The position numbers and the translations under genes were made by a program. DNA of 64,000 nucleotides from Virgisporangium aliadipatigenens (GTDB taxonomy: Bacteria > Actinomycetota > Actinomycetes > Mycobacteriales > Micromonosporaceae): assembly GCF_016863615.1 (NCBI RefSeq), contig NZ_BOPF01000024.1, positions 1 to 64,000 on the forward strand, in the 5' to 3' direction. Shown here one piece after another: positions 1-8,523 of the stretch; positions within the stretch are counted from its first letter, which is position 1; each line of letters begins with the position of its first letter. The notes below the pieces were generated by a model. It saw only the letters and a list, made by a program, of their open reading frames with translations, had not been told where the DNA came from and ran no database searches.

Positions 1-91
1 CCCCGAATTCCTCCCACCGCCATACCTGGATCCGCAGAGACGCCCGCGTCGCAACATCTACCACCGGCGGCCGTAGCCCGACCCTGCCCGC

Positions 92-97
92 TAGCAT
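92..97 (+). promoter_or_regulatory. -10 box, leaderless start of DUF1877 gene
   Basis: TAGCAT fits the actinobacterial -10 pattern TANNNT and ends 8 nt before the ATG at 106. There is no Shine-Dalgarno sequence in between, so a leaderless transcript is likely. Confidence 0.45.
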
Positions 98-105
98 CGG
101 GCGCC

Positions 106-597
106 ATGGGGTGCCGGGGAGTGTTCTTCGCGTTGACCGCCGAGCAGGAGGCGGCGCTGTCCGCCACGCGCGAGGACGACGAGGTCCGCGACTTCGTCGA
201 GGAGATCGAGAGCGGCTGGGACCGCGACTGGTTGTGCGAGACCGACAAGGCGTGGGACGCGATGCACCGCTGTCTCAGCAACGGCACCCTGGACATCGGT
301 TTCCGGGACGGGCCGCTGCCGCTGACGGTGCTCGGCGGCGGGCACCACTACGAGGGCGAGGAGTACGTGGTGGCGCACGTTCTTGCGGCCGACGTGGTGG
401 CGGTGGCGGCCGCGCTGGACACGGTGGACGAGGCGTGGATGCGGGAGCGGTACGACCGGATCGACCCCGAGGACTACCAGGGCGAGTTGGGCGACGAGGA
501 CTTCGAGTACATTTGGTACTGGTTCGGTGAGGTGCGGGAGTTCTACAAGCGGGCCGCGGGAGCGGGGCGGGCGGTCATCTTCACTGTGGACCAGTGA
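106..597 (+). CDS. DUF1877 (YfbM-like) family protein
   Basis: A 163-residue protein that begins MGCRGVFFALT, the usual opening of DUF1877 proteins such as E. coli YfbM, and matches the family in length. It is acidic, with no signal peptide or membrane segment, so it is probably cytosolic. The family has no established biochemical role; members turn up near toxin and secretion loci, which would fit the ESX genes nearby, but that is inference. The ATG has no ribosome binding site and a TAGCAT box 8 nt upstream. The 3' end overlaps the convergent YbaB gene by 17 nt. Confidence 0.8.
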   Translation: MGCRGVFFALTAEQEAALSATREDDEVRDFVEEIESGWDRDWLCETDKAWDAMHRCLSNGTLDIGFRDGPLPLTVLGGGHHYEGEEYVVAHVLAADVVAVAAALDTVDEAWMRERYDRIDPEDYQGELGDEDFEYIWYWFGEVREFYKRAAGAGRAVIFTVDQ

Positions 598-967
598 GGC
601 CCTCGCGGCGTTCCCACTCGGCGCGGTGGTCCTCGGCGTCCTGCACGATCCGCTGCACCTCGGCGACCTCGGGCGGCAGGATCGCGTCCGTCGCGTTGAC
701 GTAGGCCTCGCGCGCCTTCTCCTGGGCGGCGCGCAGCACGGCGGCGACGGCGGTGCCGAGCGCGTCCGCGCGGTAGGTGCGCAGGGCGCTGTCGCGCAGG
801 CGCACCCGGGTGATCTCACCGGTGCCGTTGGCCCAGGCGGCGATGCGGCCGTCCCGGCTCTCCGCGCCGGCCTCGACGCGGGCCAGCGCGCCGGCCGCGC
901 GTTCGAACTCGACGATGGCCGCCTCGGCCCGCTCGGTCAGCTCCTCCTCGGCGTCCCGCTCGCTCAT
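581..967 (-). CDS. YbaB/EbfC-like protein of the ESX locus
   Basis: A 128-residue protein predicted to be alpha/beta, with an N-terminal helix (about residues 5-35), a central strand region (GRIAAWANGTGEITRVRL) and a C-terminal helix. This is the layout of YbaB/EbfC nucleoid-associated-like proteins, and divergent copies of this family often accompany actinobacterial type VII secretion genes. Their role there is unknown. It is the last gene of a minus-strand chain: the second YbaB gene, the mini-ORF and this gene are joined by ATGA overlaps, so they should be translated together. The ATG at 967 overlaps the mini-ORF stop. Confidence 0.7.
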   Translation of the reverse strand: MSERDAEEELTERAEAAIVEFERAAGALARVEAGAESRDGRIAAWANGTGEITRVRLRDSALRTYRADALGTAVAAVLRAAQEKAREAYVNATDAILPPEVAEVQRIVQDAEDHRAEWERREGLTGPQ

Positions 968-1050
968 GTCGCCGCCTCGCTTCGCTCCCCGGCGCCCTGA
1001 GACGCGAGCGCACCCGGTTTCATGATTCGCTTCCGCAGGCGTCCGCTCAT
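964..1050 (-). CDS. 28-residue translationally coupled mini-ORF, copy 1
   Basis: A 29-codon frame beginning MSGRLRKRIM and ending GAGERSEAAT. Its ATG overlaps the stop of the upstream YbaB gene (1047-1050, ATGA) and its TGA overlaps the ATG of the downstream YbaB gene (964-967). A second copy with the same length, the same start MSGRLR, the same tail GAGERSEAA and the same double ATGA overlap lies at 41695-41781 between unrelated genes. It may be a peptide gene, or a small repeat that preserves translational coupling. It has no known domain. Confidence 0.5.
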   Translation of the reverse strand: MSGRLRKRIMKPGALASQGAGERSEAAT

Positions 1051-1316
1051 GTTCCGTCCTCCATTGGTTCGGCGATGCCGCTGTACGCCGCCGCGAGCGC
1101 GTCCTGCGCCGACGTCACGGCCATGCGGACGGCGACCTCCACGGCGCGCGGGTCGTAGCGGCCGACCGTGTCGCGGAACCGCACCGCGCTCACCATCCCG
1201 TCGCCGTCGACCGTCACCCGGACCAGTCCGGCCGGGTCGCTTCCCGCGTAGTGGCCGGCGCGTATGCGTTCCATCGCCTCCAAAAGAAGACGGGCCTGGT
1301 CGAGCTCCGGCGGCAT
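1047..1316 (-). CDS. YbaB/EbfC-like protein, short
   Basis: An 89-residue product if started at the ATG at 1316 (MPPELDQARLLLEAMERI). The open frame extends to 1496, but that extension lies antisense to the EspC-like gene and its promoter and has low-complexity composition, so I reject it. AGGGAGG lies about 11 nt upstream of 1316. The core GLVRVTVDGDGMVSAVRF followed by a helix fits the YbaB/EbfC fold. It is divergent from the ESX substrate genes starting at 1384 and coupled downstream to the mini-ORF. Confidence 0.65.
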   Translation of the reverse strand: MPPELDQARLLLEAMERIRAGHYAGSDPAGLVRVTVDGDGMVSAVRFRDTVGRYDPRAVEVAVRMAVTSAQDALAAAYSGIAEPMEDGT

Positions 1317-1383
1317 CGACACGGCTTGCCTCCCTGGGGAACAATCGAGGCGGCCCGATGTAAGGCCAGTCTGGGGGACCGCA

Positions 1384-1725
1384 ATGGTAAGCCTATCCAT
1401 GCAACCCGAAGAAGTCCGTGCCGGCGGTGCGGTGGTCGGCCAGGTCTCCGACGGCGTGCCGGAGACGGCCAAGGCGGTGCTCGGGCTGATCGGCAAGCTG
1501 CCCTCGGCGCTCGGCGGCTACCAGTCCACGCTGGCGATGGTGGCGCTCAGCGCGCAGATCGTCGAGACGCTGCGCAAGGCCTCGGACGAGGCCGCCGAGC
1601 AGTCGAAGATGCTCAACGAGTCGGCCCAGCAGAAAATCGATGTCGAGGCATTGAACCGCACCACTCTCACGCGCGTGCAGCAGGGCATGGAATCCGGAGC
1701 GGCAGCGAACACCTACCGGAGCTAG
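1384..1725 (+). CDS. EspC-like type VII secretion-associated protein
   Basis: A 113-residue helical protein with no signal peptide, opening with MVSLSMQPEEVRAGG. Length, composition and position ahead of WXG100 genes fit the EspC/ESX-target group. In mycobacteria these small proteins are exported by, or help form, the ESX machinery. The ATG at 1384 is favoured because GGGGGA lies about 7 nt upstream; an internal ATG at 1399 is possible. The stop lies 2 nt before the GTG of the next gene, so the two are probably cotranscribed. The family call rests on pattern and context, not on a catalytic motif. Confidence 0.55.
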   Translation: MVSLSMQPEEVRAGGAVVGQVSDGVPETAKAVLGLIGKLPSALGGYQSTLAMVALSAQIVETLRKASDEAAEQSKMLNESAQQKIDVEALNRTTLTRVQQGMESGAAANTYRS

Positions 1726-1727
1726 CG

Positions 1728-2708
1728 GTGCTCTCGTTTCTCAAAGTGCTGCAGGCGTTCCTGCCGGCACTGGCGAGCACCGCAAACGGCCTCGGCTCCA
1801 CGGCCACCAACGTGACGGACCAGGTGAAGCTGTTCCAGCAGGCCTCGACCCAGCCGAGTTGGCAGGGACAGTCGAGCGACGCGCAGCAGAGCCGGATGTC
1901 CACGTATGTCGACATGGGCGGCAAGTTCGCGGCGGCGCTGCTGCGCTCGCAGGCGCAGACGGCCGCCGGTACGGCGCAGATGCAGGCCGGTCAGATGACC
2001 GTGCAGGCGGCGGTCAACGTCGCCAAGGGGGCCGGGTTCCTCGTGATGCCCAACGGCACCGTGCGGCTGAGTCCGGCGCAGCGCGCCGCCACCGCCGACA
2101 AGCCCGCCGCCCGCTTCGCGTTGCAGAAGGTGGCGTGGAAGCTGACGGCCGTCATCCACGCGGGCATGACGCAGTCGACCGCGGCCGACGCGCAGACCGC
2201 CGCGGCGCTCATCGAGGTGGCGACGCAGTACCTGGCGCAGCTGTTCCAGAAGGAGTCCGAGGGCTCCGCGTCGCTGCCGCCGGTCGAGATCCCGCCGGCG
2301 ACACCGGTCACCACCACGCCGGTCGAGGTGCCGGAGCCGACGCCGCTGCCGGCGTTCGACGGCGGTGCGGGGCTCTCCGGGGTCGACGCGTCCGGCGGCA
2401 TCGGCGGCGGGCTCGAGGGCGCCGGTGGCGGCGCGTTCGGCGGCGCGGCGGGGCTCGGCGCCGGCGCGGCCGGCACGCTCGGCGGCACCCTCGGCGCCGA
2501 CGCGATGGGCGCGGGCACGGCCGGTGGAGCCGCCGGGGGAGCGGGTGCGGCCGGTGCGCGGGGCGGCGCCGTCGGTGCCCCGTTCATGCCGATGGGCGCC
2601 GGCGGGGCGGCCGGCCGGGACAGCGAACGCGCCGGCCGGGACGGCTGGCTCCAGGAGGACGACGACCCGTGGCGGCACGGCGACGCGCCGGACGGAGTGC
2701 TCTCTTAA
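1728..2708 (+). CDS. PPE/EspB-like type VII secretion substrate
   Basis: A 326-residue protein starting at GTG 1728, just after the previous stop. Residues about 1-190 are predicted to form long helices and include PSWQGQSSDA, a variant of the WXG turn. About residues 200-225 are rich in Pro and Thr, and 225-310 are a Gly/Ala-rich low-complexity tail. The C-terminus reads WLQEDDDPW then GVLS, the acidic/Trp plus VL ending common to actinobacterial WXG/PPE-like exported proteins; the gene at 11768 ends in a similar way. It is probably exported by the ESX system and may act as a surface or chaperone-paired substrate. Confidence 0.6.
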   Translation: MLSFLKVLQAFLPALASTANGLGSTATNVTDQVKLFQQASTQPSWQGQSSDAQQSRMSTYVDMGGKFAAALLRSQAQTAAGTAQMQAGQMTVQAAVNVAKGAGFLVMPNGTVRLSPAQRAATADKPAARFALQKVAWKLTAVIHAGMTQSTAADAQTAAALIEVATQYLAQLFQKESEGSASLPPVEIPPATPVTTTPVEVPEPTPLPAFDGGAGLSGVDASGGIGGGLEGAGGGAFGGAAGLGAGAAGTLGGTLGADAMGAGTAGGAAGGAGAAGARGGAVGAPFMPMGAGGAAGRDSERAGRDGWLQEDDDPWRHGDAPDGVLS

Positions 2709-2726
2709 CGACCAAGGGGTGAGTGC

Positions 2727-3050
2727 ATGACCACGCAACACAACTTCGGCCATATGGCGGCCGGCGTCAGCAAGATGCAACACGCGGAGAACGAGATCCG
2801 CGACGACCTCAACAAGCTGAAGAACATCGCCGTGGAGATCTCCACGGACAGCTGGTCCGGCACGGCCGCCGTGCGCTTCGCCCAACTGATGGCCGACTGG
2901 GACCGCAACGGCAACGAGCTGATGGGCGCACTGGCGAAGATCCACGAACAGCTGAAGGCGACCGGGCGGGACCTCGAGTTCACCCGCGACGTGACCCGCG
3001 ACATGTTCAACACCGAACTCCCGGACTTCCGGGACGCACTGGGGAAGTAG
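2727..3050 (+). CDS. WXG100 family ESX substrate
   Basis: A 107-residue two-helix protein with the hallmark W-S-G at about residues 43-45 (DSWSGTAAVRF), typical of EsxA/EsxB proteins of about 100 residues. Such proteins form hairpin dimers and leave the cell through EccC-driven type VII secretion. It lies 12 nt before a second WXG100 gene, which suggests an EsxA/EsxB-like heterodimer. No signal peptide is present, as expected for this pathway. Confidence 0.85.
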   Translation: MTTQHNFGHMAAGVSKMQHAENEIRDDLNKLKNIAVEISTDSWSGTAAVRFAQLMADWDRNGNELMGALAKIHEQLKATGRDLEFTRDVTRDMFNTELPDFRDALGK

Positions 3051-3062
3051 GGGACCGCTGAG

Positions 3063-3365
3063 ATGGTCGACGGCGACTACGTCAAGGTAGACAACGCCAG
3101 CCTCGAGATGCGCAACGAGGCCATGCGCAAAATCGCGCGGGTGCTCGACGGCAGGCTCGACGCGCTGCGCTCGGAACTGGACAACCTCACGGCCACCTGG
3201 ACGGGTCCCTCCAAAGAGGAGTACCAGGCGCAGCGCGACCGCTGGGACAATGCGGTGAAGGAACTCAACCGGATCCTGCACGAGATCACCGGCAAGGTCG
3301 ACGACGCGCGCAACGTGTACCTCGACACCGAGGTGCAGCTCGCCCGCCGGTGGGGCAACCTATAG
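3063..3365 (+). CDS. WXG100 family ESX substrate
   Basis: A 100-residue two-helix protein with W-T-G at about residues 47-49 (TATWTGPSKEEY). It is the probable partner of the product of 2727-3050, with which it is tightly linked. The charged C-terminal helix ends TEVQLARRWGNL. The C-terminal YxxxD/E export signal carried by one partner in mycobacterial pairs is present only weakly (VYLDTE). Exported through EccC in the model for this family. Confidence 0.85.
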   Translation: MVDGDYVKVDNASLEMRNEAMRKIARVLDGRLDALRSELDNLTATWTGPSKEEYQAQRDRWDNAVKELNRILHEITGKVDDARNVYLDTEVQLARRWGNL

Positions 3366-3387
3366 CGAACACACCCGGGGGAGAGAC

Positions 3388-4575
3388 ATGTCGCGTGGGT
3401 CCGTTCTGATCGCCGGCGCCGGGATCGCCGGACCCACCGCCGCCTACTGGCTGCACCGCTACGGCTGGGACGTCACCGTGGTCGAGCGGGCCGACGCCCC
3501 ACGCACCACCGGCCAGAACATCGACGTGCGGGGCGCGGGCCGCAGGGTCTGCGCCCTGATGGGGGTCGAGGACGGGGTGGCCGCCGCCGGCACCGGTGAG
3601 GTGGGCACGCGGTTCGTCGACGAGCGGGGTCGCAGCGTCGCCGAGTTCCCGACCGGTGCGGGTGACGGGCCGACCGCCGAGCTGGAGATCATCCGCGGGC
3701 AGCTGGTCGCTCTTCTGCTGGAGCAGACAAAGGACGTCGAGTATCTCTACGGGCAGCGGATCGAAGCCGTGGCGCAGGAGACCGACGGGGTCACTGTCCA
3801 CATCGGACGGACGCGAAGAAGCTTCGACCTGCTGGTCATCGCCGAGGGCATCCGTTCCCGCACCCGGGCGCTGGTCTTCGAGGACGTGCCGCGGGTGCGG
3901 GACCTCGGGCAGTACGCCGCCTACGGCACCATCCCGCGCGTCGCCGGTGACGACGACTGGTGGCGCTGGTACTCGCCGGGCGGCGGCCGCGCCGTCATGC
4001 TGCGGCCGGACAACGTCGGCACCACGCGCGGCAGCCTCTACTGGCTCGGCCCGGCCAAGGGCTACGAGTACCGCACGCCGGCCGAGCAGATCGCCGTGCT
4101 GCGGGAGGAGTTCGCGGGGGTGGGGTGGCAGACGCGGCGCATCCTGGACGCCCTGGCCGACAACCACGACGACTTCTATCTCGAACGCGTCGGCCAGGTC
4201 CGCGCCCCCAGTTGGTCCCGCGGGCGGGTGGTCATGGTCGGCGACGCCGCGTACTGCGCCTCACCGATCAGCGGCATGGGCACGAGTCTCGCCCTGACGG
4301 GTGCGTACGTTCTCGCGACGGCGCTGGCCGGACAGCCTTATCGGGAAGCGCTGCAGCACTACGAGAACAGGATGCGGCCCTACGTCGCCCGGGCGCAGCG
4401 GCTCGCCCCGGGTGCGCCGCGCATCGTCAACCCGCACAGCCGGCTGGGCGTCCGGATGCTGCGGGCGGGTCTGCGGCTGGCGGACACGCAGGCCGTGAAG
4501 AAGCTCTTCGAGCGGGTGTTCGTGCCGCCGGCCGACGAGTTCAGGCTTCCGGCTCCGTCCACGCCGTCTGGATGA
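3388..4575 (+). CDS. FAD-dependent monooxygenase (PHBH/TetX-like)
   Basis: A 395-residue flavoprotein of the class A aromatic hydroxylase group. It has the Rossmann motif GAGIAG at residues 10-15 and the second FAD motif GDAAYCASPISGMG near residue 285. It probably hydroxylates a small aromatic or polyketide-type substrate using NAD(P)H and oxygen; the substrate cannot be read from the sequence. A GGGGGAGAG ribosome binding site precedes the ATG. It lies 22 nt after a WXG100 gene and its 3' end overlaps convergent eccC by 35 nt. This enzyme has no known place in type VII secretion, so it looks like an insertion into the locus. Confidence 0.8.
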   Translation: MSRGSVLIAGAGIAGPTAAYWLHRYGWDVTVVERADAPRTTGQNIDVRGAGRRVCALMGVEDGVAAAGTGEVGTRFVDERGRSVAEFPTGAGDGPTAELEIIRGQLVALLLEQTKDVEYLYGQRIEAVAQETDGVTVHIGRTRRSFDLLVIAEGIRSRTRALVFEDVPRVRDLGQYAAYGTIPRVAGDDDWWRWYSPGGGRAVMLRPDNVGTTRGSLYWLGPAKGYEYRTPAEQIAVLREEFAGVGWQTRRILDALADNHDDFYLERVGQVRAPSWSRGRVVMVGDAAYCASPISGMGTSLALTGAYVLATALAGQPYREALQHYENRMRPYVARAQRLAPGAPRIVNPHSRLGVRMLRAGLRLADTQAVKKLFERVFVPPADEFRLPAPSTPSG

Positions 4576-7500
4576 GATTGGTCCCGTCCGAACGCCGCAC
4601 CAGCACACCGCGCCCCGGCGGCTGCTGACCCGGCCGCACGCCGCCGAAGAGCGCACCCTCGTCGCGGTTGCCGGACAGGATGAGGCCGGGCGTCTCCAGT
4701 TCGACCATGCGCTGGAGCAGCGTCTCGTAGAGGCCGCGCCCCGCGCCGCCGGCCCGGCGGGTGACGACGATGTGCAGGCCGATGTCGCGGGACTGCGGCA
4801 GGAGTTCCAGCAGCGGAGAGAGCGGGTTGCTGCCCGGGTTGGCCACGATGTCGTAGTCGTCCACGATGAGGAACAGCTCCGAGCCGCTCCACCAGCTGCG
4901 GTTGCGCAACTGTTCGGTGGTGACGTCGGGGCCGGGGAGGCGTTCGTTGAGGGCCTGCGCGATGCCGCCGGCCATCCGTTCGGCCGCGCGGGCGGTGGTG
5001 GCGTAGTCGAGCAGGTGCTCGCGGGGCACGACACCCAGGAGCGTCCGCCGGTAGTCGACGACGGCCAGCTTCGCCGCTCCCGCGCGACCGTCCACGATGG
5101 AGCGTGCGATGAGCCGCAGCAGGTTGGTCTTCCCGCTGGCGGCGTCGCCGACGGCGATGAGGTGCGGCTCGGTGTCGAACCTGAGATACACCGGCGCCAG
5201 GTACGTCTCGTTGAGCCCGATCGCCACCCCGTCGCTCGGCAGGGCGGAGGCCGGCAGCAGGCGCGGCAGCAGGCGCACCTTCGGCGCGGGCGCGTGTTTC
5301 CAGGACTCCGCGACCCGGCGCACCAGCTCCGCGGTGCCCGCCGACAGGTCCCCGGCCCCGCTGTGCCCGTCGATGCGCGGCACCGCCGCCAGGAACTGCA
5401 GCTTCTCCTGCGTCACGCCGCGCCCCGGCGCGTTGACCGGCACGTTGCCGGCGGCGCGTCTGTCCACCTCGGAGTCACCGGGGTCGCCGAGGCGCAGTTC
5501 GAAGCGGGACGTGAGCAGGTCGCGCAGGCTGTGCCGCAGCTCGCCCCAGCGGTTGGCGGTGAGCATGAGGTGCACGCCGAATCCGAGGCACTGTCCGGCG
5601 AGGCGCACGACGATGTCGTCGAGTTCCTCGAACTCCTCGCGGAGCGCACCGTAGCCGTCGACCACCAGGAACACGTCGCCGAACGGGTCCTCCGCGAACT
5701 CGCCCCGGCGGCGGCGTTCCCGATAGGCGTCGATGGACTCGATTCCCCGTTCGACGAAAAGAGCCTCGCGCTCGGCGAGCAGCACCCGGACCTCGGCGAC
5801 GGTGCGGCGGACGGCCTCGACGTCGCGGCGCACGGCGACCCCGGACACGTGCGGGAGCCCGTCGAGCGCGCGCAGCGAGCCGCCACCGAGGTCGAGGCAG
5901 AAGAACTGCACCTCGCGCGGCGTGTGGGTGAGCGCGAGCGAGGCGATCATCGTGCGCAGCAGCGTGCTCTTGCCGGAGCGCGGCGCGCCGACGACGACGA
6001 CGTTGCCGGCGGCGCCGCCGAGGTCGACCAGCAGCGGGTCGCGGCGCTGCTCGTAGGGCCGGTCGACGATGCCGAGCGGCGCCCTCAGCAGCCCCCAGCG
6101 CGGTGCGTGCAGGCCGCGTTCGGGGTCGGTGACCAGCTCGCCGAGCAGCGGCTCCAGCCCGTCGGCGACGCCGAGCGGCGGCAGCCACACCTGGTGCGCC
6201 GCCGGTCCGTGGCCGCGCAGGCGGTCGATGAGCATGTCCAGCATGGTGATCCGGCGTCCGCCGGGCACGGTGTCCGTCTCGACCTCGTCCGGCTCGGGTT
6301 CCGTCGCCACCTCCGGGGGAACGGGGATGTGCGTCAGCCCGTACGGCACGATGCGCCGCCGCACGACGGCCTGCGCCCGGCGCCCCACGATCGCGGCCGG
6401 GCGGTAGGGCCCCGACACGTAGGCGGCCCGGAACCGTTGCATCGCAACGTTGCCCACTTTGAGATACCCGTGCCCGGGCGCGCTCGGCAGGTCGTACGCG
6501 TCGGGCACACCGAGCACCACCCGGCTCTCCATCGCGGAGAACGTCCGCAGCCCGATCCGGTACGACAGATGCGTGTCGAGCCCGCGCAGCCGCCCCTCCT
6601 CCAGCCGCTGCGAGGCGAGCAGCAGATGCACACCCAGCGAACGACCCAACCGCCCTATCTGGACGAACAGGTCGATGAAGTCCGGCTTCACGGCGAGCAG
6701 TTCGCTGAACTCGTCGCAGATGATGAGCAGGCTCGGCAACGGATCCAGCTCCGCACCGGCCCGGCGCGCCCGCTCGTACTCGTAGCGGGACACGTAGTTG
6801 CCGGCGGCGCGCAGCAGCTCCTGCCGCCGGGTCATCTCCCCGGCGACGGCGTCCTGCATCCGGTCCACCATGGACAGTTCCTCGGCGAGGTTGGTGATGA
6901 CGGCGCTGGTGTGCGGCAACGCGTCGAGCGACGCGAACGTCGCACCGCCCTTGAAGTCGACGAGGACGAAGTTCAGCTCCTGCGAGGAGTGCGTGACGGC
7001 GAGCGAGGAGACGATGGTGCGCAGCAGCTCGGATTTGCCCGAACCGGTGGCGCCGATGACCAGCCCGTGCGGCCCCATGCCGTCCTGCGCGGCCTCCTTG
7101 AGGTCCAGTTCGACGGTGCCGCCGTCGGGGGCGACGCCGAGCGGGATGCGCAGCCGGTCGCGGTCCGGGCGTTCCCGCCACGTCACGTGCGTGTCGACGG
7201 CGCCGGCGTCGCCGAGGCCGAGCAGCTCCGGCAGCTCCATGATGCGGGCGGTGGCCTCCTCGCCGGCCTCGGCGACCCGCGACAGCCGGTAGGGCGCGAG
7301 CTGGCGGGCGAGCCCGGCGGCCTGCTGCTCGCTGAGCCGGTCCGGCCTCCCCAGCGGCGTCGAGCGGTCCCCGCGGTCGGCGGCGAGCGTCTCCGCCCCG
7401 ACGTCGAGGCAGATCAGCCAGCGGCCCGCGTCGCGCGGCACCACGCCGGACAGGTCGAGCACGGTCACGCCGAGCGGCGCCACCCCGTGGAACGTGCTGG

Positions 7501-8482
7501 CGGCCGGCACCTCGCCCCCGTCGACCACGACCACCAGGTGCGGCTGCCCGGGCAGCGGGCGCGCCTCGGGCGTGTGGCGCGGCCGTCCCGCCAGCGTCTC
7601 GGCGAACGCCTCCTCCACCGCGTCGGCGTCCGGCCACACCTGCCGGCCGGCGCCGGCCGCGTCGATCCGCCGGTCGTCCTGCGCGTGCGGCAGCCACTTC
7701 GCCCAGTCCCAGTCGGCGAAGCGCGCACCGTCGGCGATCACGGCGATCCGCAGGTCGTCGGGGGAGTGCAGCGCGGCCAACTGGCAGAGCATCGAGCGGG
7801 CGAGGTCGAGGACCGGTGCCCGTTCGCCGCGCAGCACCACCCGGCTGAACGCCCGCAGCTGCACGGCGAGCGGCAGGTCCGGCACGACCGAGTGCACCTT
7901 CACGAAGCGGCGCAACGCCATGGCGGTCAACGGTTCCAGGTCCTCGACCGGCCGGGTCTGCGGCGGAACGATGCTGACGGCCAGCTTCTGCGGCCCCTGC
8001 GCGACGCGCACCTCGCCGAAGTCGTCGTCGGTGCTGCGGCGTTCCCACAGGCGCATCGAGGCGCAGACGGACCAGAGCACGGCCGGTGCCGGATGGCGCC
8101 ACATCAGGGCGGCGCGCTGGCGTTCGGCCGCGGTGCGCACCTGCCGGCGCAACTGGGCCAGGTACCGCATGTACTCGCGGCGCTGCGCGTCGACCTCGCC
8201 GCGCTTGTTGCCGTGCCCGCTGCCGAACGACGCCCCCGCCATGCCCAGCATCGACAGCCCGAACAGCCCGCCGACGACGTAGGTGAGCGTCCCGCCGCCG
8301 CGGCCGGAGTACAGGATCGCCATGGCCGCCACGCCGGCCACCATCGGCAGCATCATCAGCAGCGGCCCGAACCCGCGCGGCACCGGCTCGGGAAGCTCCG
8401 GCGGCGGGTCGACCTGGAGGTCGCCGCGGGGCATGGGGGGCGCGGGCCGGCGCGGCGGGCGCCGGTACAGAACGGTGGTCAC
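4541..8482 (-). CDS. eccC: Type VII secretion FtsK/SpoIIIE ATPase EccC (fused a+b form)
   Basis: A 1313-residue membrane ATPase that powers export of WXG100 proteins. Two N-terminal membrane segments lie at about residues 38-58 and 66-85. Three ATPase domains follow, with Walker A motifs GATGSGKS (477-484), GAPRSGKS (832-839) and GDAASGKT (1112-1119). The first Walker B is LLIICDEFSEL near 585-595, then VFLVVDGYGAL near 937 and LFLIVDDYDIV in the third domain. Mycobacterial ESX-1 splits this protein in two; here it is one chain. It starts at GTG 8482 with AGGAG upstream and is divergent from eccD. The 3' end overlaps the monooxygenase gene. Confidence 0.95.
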   Translation of the reverse strand: MTTVLYRRPPRRPAPPMPRGDLQVDPPPELPEPVPRGFGPLLMMLPMVAGVAAMAILYSGRGGGTLTYVVGGLFGLSMLGMAGASFGSGHGNKRGEVDAQRREYMRYLAQLRRQVRTAAERQRAALMWRHPAPAVLWSVCASMRLWERRSTDDDFGEVRVAQGPQKLAVSIVPPQTRPVEDLEPLTAMALRRFVKVHSVVPDLPLAVQLRAFSRVVLRGERAPVLDLARSMLCQLAALHSPDDLRIAVIADGARFADWDWAKWLPHAQDDRRIDAAGAGRQVWPDADAVEEAFAETLAGRPRHTPEARPLPGQPHLVVVVDGGEVPAASTFHGVAPLGVTVLDLSGVVPRDAGRWLICLDVGAETLAADRGDRSTPLGRPDRLSEQQAAGLARQLAPYRLSRVAEAGEEATARIMELPELLGLGDAGAVDTHVTWRERPDRDRLRIPLGVAPDGGTVELDLKEAAQDGMGPHGLVIGATGSGKSELLRTIVSSLAVTHSSQELNFVLVDFKGGATFASLDALPHTSAVITNLAEELSMVDRMQDAVAGEMTRRQELLRAAGNYVSRYEYERARRAGAELDPLPSLLIICDEFSELLAVKPDFIDLFVQIGRLGRSLGVHLLLASQRLEEGRLRGLDTHLSYRIGLRTFSAMESRVVLGVPDAYDLPSAPGHGYLKVGNVAMQRFRAAYVSGPYRPAAIVGRRAQAVVRRRIVPYGLTHIPVPPEVATEPEPDEVETDTVPGGRRITMLDMLIDRLRGHGPAAHQVWLPPLGVADGLEPLLGELVTDPERGLHAPRWGLLRAPLGIVDRPYEQRRDPLLVDLGGAAGNVVVVGAPRSGKSTLLRTMIASLALTHTPREVQFFCLDLGGGSLRALDGLPHVSGVAVRRDVEAVRRTVAEVRVLLAEREALFVERGIESIDAYRERRRRGEFAEDPFGDVFLVVDGYGALREEFEELDDIVVRLAGQCLGFGVHLMLTANRWGELRHSLRDLLTSRFELRLGDPGDSEVDRRAAGNVPVNAPGRGVTQEKLQFLAAVPRIDGHSGAGDLSAGTAELVRRVAESWKHAPAPKVRLLPRLLPASALPSDGVAIGLNETYLAPVYLRFDTEPHLIAVGDAASGKTNLLRLIARSIVDGRAGAAKLAVVDYRRTLLGVVPREHLLDYATTARAAERMAGGIAQALNERLPGPDVTTEQLRNRSWWSGSELFLIVDDYDIVANPGSNPLSPLLELLPQSRDIGLHIVVTRRAGGAGRGLYETLLQRMVELETPGLILSGNRDEGALFGGVRPGQQPPGRGVLVRRSDGTNLIQTAWTEPEA

Positions 8483-8504
8483 GTCGCTCCTAGGGAGTGT
8501 GGCC

Positions 8505-8523
8505 CGCCGGTACTATACCGGCG
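8505..8523. promoter_or_regulatory. Symmetric bidirectional promoter/palindrome between eccC and eccD
   Basis: CGCCGGTA-CTA-TACCGGCG is a perfect inverted repeat with 8-nt arms. Its centre supplies a -10 box on each strand: TACTAT (8511-8516) reading toward eccD and TATAGT (8517-8512) reading toward eccC. Predicted 5' leaders are about 23 nt each and both contain a ribosome binding site. The palindrome could also be a repressor site. Confidence 0.55.

Noticed and set aside
581-597. Partial match to the GTCCACWGTGGAC palindrome (CACTGTGGAC)
   Set aside because: Two mismatches in the left arm; not counted among the copies.
1317-1496. N-terminal extension of the short YbaB gene
   Set aside because: Lies antisense to the EspC-like gene and its promoter; the family start fits ATG 1316.
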